From the NCBI GenBank assembly GCA_016929355.1, contig JAFGJA010000285.1, positions 1 through 18,059 on the forward strand: a DNA stretch of 18,059 bases, given 5' to 3'. Numbering within the stretch: the first letter of the stretch is position 1; each line of letters begins with the position of its first letter. This DNA comes from Anaerolineae bacterium (GTDB lineage Bacteria; Chloroflexota; Anaerolineae; Aggregatilineales; Aggregatilineaceae). The translations under genes and the position numbers were made by a program. Positions 13,402 to 18,059 of the stretch are shown in pieces. A model generated the notes under the pieces. That model ran no database searches and was not told the DNA's origin. It saw only the letters and a list, made by a program, of their open reading frames with translations.

Positions 13402-14106
13402 ATGACCAGCCCCTTTGTCATTACCCGTAATCTCGTCAAGCACTATGATACGCCCAATGGTGAGTTAGAAGTGCTGCGGGGCATCGATCTTGAACTCCGG
13501 CGCGGTGATTTTGCCGCGATTGTTGGCCCGTCGGGGGCGGGCAAAACCACCCTGTTGAACATGATCACTGCGGTTGATAAACCGACCAGGGGTGAAGTGA
13601 TCGTCGGGGATAAATCTGTGGTGCAGACTCCGCAGCCCCAATTGACCAAATGGCGCGCAAAAAACATCGGTATCGTATTTCAGTTTTTCCAACTGCTGCC
13701 CACGATCTCGGTGGTGGATAATATTGTTTTCCCGATGGATTATGCCAATGTGCATAAACCTGCCCAGCGCCGCGATTATGCCCTGAGTTGGTTAGCGCGG
13801 CTGGGTATCGAAGATCAAGCCGAGAAACGTCCCGATATGCTGTCCGGTGGGCAGCAGCAGCGCACCGCGATTGCGCGCGCGTTGGCGAACAATCCGCCCT
13901 TGATTATCGGGGACGAACCCACGGCCAATCTGGATCGGATGAGTACCGAAAACGTCTTCAACATTTTTCAAGAACTGGCCGATCAGGGCGCGACTGTGGT
14001 TATCACCACCTACGACCGTGATATTGTTGCCAATATTCCCATTGTCTATGAACTGCAAGATGGCAAATTGAAGGAAATCAAAAGCGGCAAGCGGATGTTG
14101 GTTTAA
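13402..14106 (+). CDS. ABC transporter ATP-binding protein (LolD/MacB type), H-loop His replaced by Tyr
   Basis: The protein is a 234-aa nucleotide-binding subunit. It has Walker A GPSGAGKTT (42-50), the Q-loop Q94 (VFQFFQLLP), the signature LSGGQQQR (147-154) and Walker B LIIGDEPTANLD with catalytic E172. The H-loop reads VVITTYDRD, with Tyr (Y204, codon TAC at 14011) where ATPases of this family have His (VTHD). The start at 13402 is preferred because AGAGGA (13386-13391) lies 10 nt upstream; the in-frame ATG at 13369 has no ribosome binding site but would add 11 residues. It is the first gene of a three-gene ABC operon, 40 bp before the permease, and divergent from the kinase. It drives the FtsX-type permease, probably together with the second ATPase of the operon. 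The substrate is unknown. Confidence 0.92.
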   Translation: MTSPFVITRNLVKHYDTPNGELEVLRGIDLELRRGDFAAIVGPSGAGKTTLLNMITAVDKPTRGEVIVGDKSVVQTPQPQLTKWRAKNIGIVFQFFQLLPTISVVDNIVFPMDYANVHKPAQRRDYALSWLARLGIEDQAEKRPDMLSGGQQQRTAIARALANNPPLIIGDEPTANLDRMSTENVFNIFQELADQGATVVITTYDRDIVANIPIVYELQDGKLKEIKSGKRMLV

Positions 14107-14146
14107 CCTACCCCTGAATTAACCACAACAGCGAATGAGGATAAGC

Positions 14147-16969
14147 ATGAATCGATCAACTTTTCGGAAAATCTGGGGCGACCTATGGACCCGCAAAGGC
14201 CGCACCCTGCTCGTTTCACTCAGCATTTTTATCGGCGTGGTCGGTGTTGTTACGTTGATTACGGCGGGCGACTTGCTGGTCAAACAGCTTCAGGAAGACA
14301 TTCAAGAATCTGAACTGCCGATGATCAGTATGTTTGTGAATGTTCCGCCGAGTGTGGGGGACGTTGCCCTTGATAATCAAACCTATATCACCGATTTAAA
14401 AGCTGCTTTCCCTGACATCACGGCGGCGGAAGGCGAAGCGAACAATCCGGTCTACTGGAAATTTACAGATGAGGGGCGTTTCCGCGAAGCTCGGCTGTTT
14501 TCGTATACCCAATTTTTCCCCGACAAAGTCCTGGAACCCATGCGGTTGGTTGAGGGGGAATATCCGCAGCCGGGACAAGCGCAGATCGCGGTTGAGCAGC
14601 GCATGGCGGAAGATTATGATTTTGAAGTCGGTGATGTGATTGATCTGCGTATCTTGGGCGTTGAAGGTATTCCCACGGAGCAGTGGACCATTTCGGCCAT
14701 TGTCTTTCATGCCTATAACGATGCCAGCAGTCTCGCCATGTATGCTCCTTACGATGACGCGGAAATGATCACGGGCATTGAAGGGATCAATACTCTGGCT
14801 CTGCGCTTGACTGATTTTGAAACCGCTAAAACTTCGCGCGAACAGATGCAGTTGTATTGGACGGAGAATACCCCTTATTCGGCGCTCTTTGCGCTGGCGC
14901 AAGACCCCGCCCAAAATCAGGCGCTTGAGGGGACAAAACAGTTTCAACAGATTCTATCGGCCCTGGCGATTGTAGCGATGCTGGTGTCCGGTTTTCTGGT
15001 CTTGAACGTTGTCAGCAACCTCGTGACCGAGCAACGGCGGCAAATCGGCGTGATGAAATCGCTCGGCGCGACACGTTCGGAAACATTTGTCATCTACGCC
15101 GGGATTGCGGTGTCCTATGGTCTGATCGGCATGATCCCCGGTGTGTTGGCCGGGATTCCATTAGGCTATGAAATGGCGAAGATTATTGGTGATTTTGCCA
15201 ATACCTTGATCGACTCATTTGAAATTTCTGTGCCCGCCGTTGTCTTGGGCATAACGCTTGGTTTAGCTGTGCCGATTATCTCCTCGATCATCCCGGTGTA
15301 TTTTGGCACGCGCGTTTCAATTCTCGAAGCCATGACCGATCTGGGTCTTGGTGGCAACTATTCCATCGGCGTTCTGAACCGGTGGATCAAGTCATTGCCA
15401 CTCCCGTTAAACCTCAAGCAGTCATTCAACAATCTGGTGCAGAAAAAAGCACGATTGGCGCTCACCGTGATCACGCTGACTTTGGCGCTGACGGCGTTTA
15501 TGGGTGTTTCGGCGGTTTTTGTGCGCATTAATGACGTGTTGCAGGAATTGTTGGATCAGTTTGAGTTCCAGGCAATTTTCGAAACGACGGAAAGCCAGGA
15601 ATTTGAAGTGATTGAAGCGTTGATCATGGAAAACGTGGCAGGCATCAAGGAAGTTTATCCCGGTTCGGGTTCTATCGTCCAACTCGAAGGGTATGTGTCG
15701 CCGCAGAGTGAAACCAACCAGGTGATGGTGATGGGGGTTGTCACTGACCGGGGGATTGATGAAGATACTTTCTCCGAGGGGCGGGGTTGGCTGGATGATC
15801 CTGATCGCAAGGGAATTGTGATGTCCAAGGAAATTACCAAAGAAATTGGCAAAACAGTGGGTGATTTCGTGACCATCAGCGCCAATGGACAAAGTTTAGA
15901 CCTTGAGATCATCGGAATCCTCAACTTCCCATACCCGATTAACATGATGAATTGGAAAGACCTGTCCCAGTTCACCGGTTTTACGCTGGGCGCACCGACC
16001 CCCGATCAATATTTCACCGCGATTGCTGTTGAGGACTATAGCGGTACTCTTCCCGCCAGTCGGATGACTGCCTGGGGCATTGGGGCGCAAACCGCCGCGT
16101 ATATTGAATTGCTGGATGGTGCGCCCCTATCACCTGGCAAACCAGGGGTTATGATCTCCGAAGCGGCGGCCAGTAATGGTGATTATGCCGTTGGTGATGA
16201 AATTACAGTTGTGGCGGGTGCGTGTTTAGAAACTGCCGCCGCCACGTTGGTATCAGATTCAACGGATGATTGCACCGCTACCCTGCCCATTGTCGGTATC
16301 TTTGCGCTTCCGGCGCAAATGGCCGAGGCACAACTCCCGCCCGATCTGGTAGCCTTCTTTTGGCAAGACCTTGCCACATTGGAAGGCATCAGTCTTGAAG
16401 GTAAACCTGTGCCCAATGCCTTCTATGTGCTGTCTGAGGATGTTGATCCCAACGCACGCGAAGTGGATGAGTTGATCGATCAAATCAATGACACGTTGGT
16501 CGATCATGGTATTACGGCGTCATTTATCAATATGGTAGAAATCTCCGACATGGCCTCGGATGCCATTCTCAGCATTGGGATCATCCTTAACTTAGCCTCC
16601 TTGGTGATGGCGGCGGTTGGGGCCATTGGGTTGATTACCACGCTGTCGATTGCGGTTTTTGAGCGGCAGAAGGAAATCGGCGTGATGCGTTCGGTAGGCG
16701 CAAAATCACCGACCATCATCGTGCAATTTTTGGTGGAAGGTGTGCTCGTGGGCATCCTGGCCTGGATCATTGCTGCGCCGTTGAGTGTGGGTTTGGCCTG
16801 GGCATTGACTGAAATCCTGCCGTTTGGCGACTTCATCGAATTTGCCTATCCGCCAATCCTGCTGCCATTCGGTTTCATTGGCATCCTGATCATTGCCACG
16901 ATTTCGAGTGTGTGGCCGTCGGTATCTGCCGCGCGCAAAACCGTCTCGGACATTCTACGCTACCAATAA
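14147..16969 (+). CDS. FtsX/MacB-type ABC permease, two fused halves
   Basis: The protein has 940 aa. Each half has one N-terminal membrane helix, an extracytoplasmic MacB_PCD-like domain and a three-helix FtsX bundle. First-half helices lie at about 20-45, 268-293, 315-340 and 362-386; second-half helices at about 436-460, 806-836, 858-890 and 902-922. The cytoplasmic FtsX motif occurs twice, RRQIGVMKSLGATRSE (297-312) and RQKEIGVMRSVGAKSPT (840-856). The only two Cys (693 and 709) are close together in the second outer domain and may form a disulfide. The start at 14147 is chosen because GAGG lies 6 nt upstream; ATG at 14135 has no such site. Both permease halves are in one chain, so one copy could make the whole transmembrane unit. 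It is flanked by two ATPase genes. Such systems move lipids, peptides or antibiotics outward or transmit force; the substrate is unknown. Confidence 0.92.
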   Translation: MNRSTFRKIWGDLWTRKGRTLLVSLSIFIGVVGVVTLITAGDLLVKQLQEDIQESELPMISMFVNVPPSVGDVALDNQTYITDLKAAFPDITAAEGEANNPVYWKFTDEGRFREARLFSYTQFFPDKVLEPMRLVEGEYPQPGQAQIAVEQRMAEDYDFEVGDVIDLRILGVEGIPTEQWTISAIVFHAYNDASSLAMYAPYDDAEMITGIEGINTLALRLTDFETAKTSREQMQLYWTENTPYSALFALAQDPAQNQALEGTKQFQQILSALAIVAMLVSGFLVLNVVSNLVTEQRRQIGVMKSLGATRSETFVIYAGIAVSYGLIGMIPGVLAGIPLGYEMAKIIGDFANTLIDSFEISVPAVVLGITLGLAVPIISSIIPVYFGTRVSILEAMTDLGLGGNYSIGVLNRWIKSLPLPLNLKQSFNNLVQKKARLALTVITLTLALTAFMGVSAVFVRINDVLQELLDQFEFQAIFETTESQEFEVIEALIMENVAGIKEVYPGSGSIVQLEGYVSPQSETNQVMVMGVVTDRGIDEDTFSEGRGWLDDPDRKGIVMSKEITKEIGKTVGDFVTISANGQSLDLEIIGILNFPYPINMMNWKDLSQFTGFTLGAPTPDQYFTAIAVEDYSGTLPASRMTAWGIGAQTAAYIELLDGAPLSPGKPGVMISEAAASNGDYAVGDEITVVAGACLETAAATLVSDSTDDCTATLPIVGIFALPAQMAEAQLPPDLVAFFWQDLATLEGISLEGKPVPNAFYVLSEDVDPNAREVDELIDQINDTLVDHGITASFINMVEISDMASDAILSIGIILNLASLVMAAVGAIGLITTLSIAVFERQKEIGVMRSVGAKSPTIIVQFLVEGVLVGILAWIIAAPLSVGLAWALTEILPFGDFIEFAYPPILLPFGFIGILIIATISSVWPSVSAARKTVSDILRYQ

Positions 16970-16984
16970 CAACAACTTCTACGC

Positions 16985-17010
16985 GCGCATTGTTCGCTTG
17001 AGCGATGCGC
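16985..17010 (+). other. Intercistronic hairpin between permease and second ATPase gene
   Basis: GCGCAT (16985-16990) pairs with ATGCGC (17005-17010). Inside, CGCT (16995-16998) pairs with AGCG (17001-17004), leaving a 4-nt bulge (TGTT) on one side and a tiny loop. There is no T-run after it. It may tune mRNA processing or the level of the downstream ATPase. The ribosome binding site AAGGG of the next gene lies 13 bp further on. Confidence 0.5.
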
Positions 17011-17032
17011 TGGTTAACAGAAAAGGGACAAG

Positions 17033-17740
17033 ATGGACAAGCTGATTTCACTGCAAGCCGTACAAAAAACGTACAAAATCAAAGGCGGGCTGATTCATGC
17101 CTTGCGCGGGGTGGATTTCGAGGTTGCACAAGGCGAATTTGTCGCCCTGGTGGGGCCATCCGGGAGCGGCAAAAGCACGCTGATCAATATGATCACCGGC
17201 ATTGACCGACCCACCAAAGGCGAAGTTTACGTCGCCGGACAACGCCTGACGCATATGGGCGAGGATCGTGTGGCCGGGTGGCGCGGCAAAAATGTGGGTG
17301 TTGTGTTCCAGTTTTTCCAACTGCTGCCTTCGCTCACCGTCATGGAAAACGTGATCATGCCGATGACCTATGCAGGAACATATTCCGGTAGACGCCAAGA
17401 ACGCGCCCTGGAATTGCTCGATTTAGTAGACCTTGTTGACGTAGCCGACAAGTATCCCAGCCAGGTATCCGGCGGGCAGCAGCAGCGAGCGGCGATTGCG
17501 CGCGCGCTAGCCAACGATCCGCCATTGATCGTGGGGGATGAGCCAACCGGCAACCTCGATTCGGTCTCGGCGGGGCTGATGTTTGCCTTGTTCGAAGACT
17601 TGGTGGCGCAGGGCAAAACAATGGTTATGGTCACACATGACAAAGACTTGGCCGGTAAAGTGCCGCGTGTGCAGGAAGTGCGCGATGGTCTCCTGTTGGA
17701 TTCGTCCGAGGTCGATGATCGATTGCTGGTCCGTGCTTGA
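17033..17740 (+). CDS. ABC transporter ATP-binding protein (LolD/MacB type), canonical
   Basis: The protein has 235 aa and a complete set of motifs: Walker A GPSGSGKST (41-49), Q-loop Q93 (VFQFFQLLP), signature VSGGQQQR (145-152), Walker B LIVGDEPTGNLD with E170, and H-loop VTHDKD with H202. AAGGG lies 5 nt before the ATG. It is the last gene of the ABC operon, 63 bp after the permease. It is clearly related to the first ATPase of the same operon (shared VFQFFQLLP, SGGQQQR and ARALAN-PPLI-GDEPT-NLD), so the pair looks like a duplication that diverged. The two probably form a heterodimer on the single two-half permease. The substrate is unknown. Confidence 0.93.
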   Translation: MDKLISLQAVQKTYKIKGGLIHALRGVDFEVAQGEFVALVGPSGSGKSTLINMITGIDRPTKGEVYVAGQRLTHMGEDRVAGWRGKNVGVVFQFFQLLPSLTVMENVIMPMTYAGTYSGRRQERALELLDLVDLVDVADKYPSQVSGGQQQRAAIARALANDPPLIVGDEPTGNLDSVSAGLMFALFEDLVAQGKTMVMVTHDKDLAGKVPRVQEVRDGLLLDSSEVDDRLLVRA

Positions 17741-17819
17741 TTCTAGAGCTTGGATGCGTGTTGGTGGGGGTGTCATAAACGTAGCTAGCGGAAAAATCTT
17801 GTTGTTTTTCGAATTTTAA

Positions 17820-17854
17820 TGCCACGTTTCTATGTTATCATTACGCGAGTGGCA
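17820..17854. promoter_or_regulatory. Possible operator/promoter region of the right-edge gene
   Basis: A 6-bp-arm inverted repeat, TGCCAC (17820-17825) and GTGGCA (17849-17854), brackets -10-like sequence (TATGTT, TATCAT) upstream of the last gene. The preceding stretch is T-rich, with a weak GAAAAA/TTTTTC dyad that could help end the ABC operon transcript. No good -35 box is seen, so this is a weak call. Confidence 0.25.
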
Positions 17855-17886
17855 AACGATTTGACGCAACAAAGGATATTTTTAGG

Positions 17887-18059
17887 ATGACAACCCCCAT
17901 TTTTGATAACCTGAAAAATACACATGATCTGCGCCTGAATAAGTGGGGACCGTATTCCAAACGTTATATGGGTATTTCCCATATCCCCGATCCCACTGCC
18001 GGATTGCGCTTTGATTTAGCGGTGTTTCCCGGTTTGTACCGGCGCAAAGTGAACGTGCC
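17887..18059 (+). CDS. Unrecognised protein, N-terminal part only
   Basis: The frame is open from ATG 17887 to the right edge (57 codons plus 2 bases), with AAAGGA (17871-17876) 10 nt upstream. The protein starts MTTPIFDNLKNTHDLRLNKW and continues with GPYSKRYMGISHIPD, then AGLRFDLAVFPGLYRRKVNV. There is no signal peptide or membrane helix in this part. The aromatic, beta-strand-like pattern would fit a carbohydrate-active or other large enzyme, but no family is recognised and no function is assigned. The intergenic gap and its own upstream signals suggest a separate transcription unit from the ABC operon. Confidence 0.75.
   Translation, partial: MTTPIFDNLKNTHDLRLNKWGPYSKRYMGISHIPDPTAGLRFDLAVFPGLYRRKVNV

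Noticed and set aside
17792..17820. T-rich stretch with GAAAAA/TTTTTC dyad as a rho-independent terminator of the ABC operon
   Set aside because: The stem would be only six A-T-rich pairs, too weak for an intrinsic terminator. It is mentioned only as a possible aid to termination.

Overview
The window looks like chromosomal DNA of a free-living bacterium with about mid-50s % GC. The best guess is a member of the Chloroflexota (Anaerolineae-like). That guess rests on the mix of gene types: a TrmB-family regulator, several FtsX/MacB-type ABC systems, a LiaSR/NarXL-type kinase-regulator pair, and a Dus enzyme with an NLGCWVPK active site. It is an inference, because no rRNA or other marker gene is present. 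Shine-Dalgarno sites are good at several starts. No tRNA, rRNA, CRISPR array, insertion sequence or phage gene was seen.

Left part (1-5486, minus strand): a binding-protein/permease operon. A secreted protein of about 903 aa containing two tandem type-1 (sugar-type) solute-binding domains is followed, after an 11-bp-arm hairpin, by a large two-half FtsX-type ABC permease that runs off the left edge. A binding protein coupled to an FtsX (mechanotransmission) permease, rather than to a sugar-importer permease, is the most unusual arrangement here. The 220-bp gap to the divergent plus-strand operon holds an array of four 7-bp boxes at exact 11-bp spacing, plus a near-consensus sigma70 promoter.

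Centre-left (5707-8478, plus strand): a TrmB-family regulator and, 9 bp later, a P1B-4-type transition-metal efflux ATPase form a two-gene operon. Centre (8541-9665, minus strand): a receiver-only response regulator and a soluble, sensor-less histidine kinase, with a 12-bp-arm inverted repeat at the convergent end. The next 574 bp are mostly non-coding and AT-rich. They contain a 59-codon remnant resembling the middle of a phosphate-binding protein (PstS).

Centre-right (10240-11295, plus strand): a DusB-like tRNA dihydrouridine synthase, convergent with a LuxR-type response regulator and its HisKA_3 sensor kinase (11305-13181, minus strand). Divergent from the kinase is an ABC operon (13402-17740, plus strand): ATPase, double FtsX permease, second ATPase. 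The divergent gap carries a GGGCGTCA inverted repeat and two GTCATGAC palindromes 22 bp apart, which are good candidate sites for the adjacent regulator. This suggests a self-contained signal-response/ABC efflux or envelope-stress module. The first ATPase has Tyr instead of His in its H-loop and the second is canonical, so the transporter may be an asymmetric heterodimer. The right edge holds the first 57 codons of an unrecognised protein.
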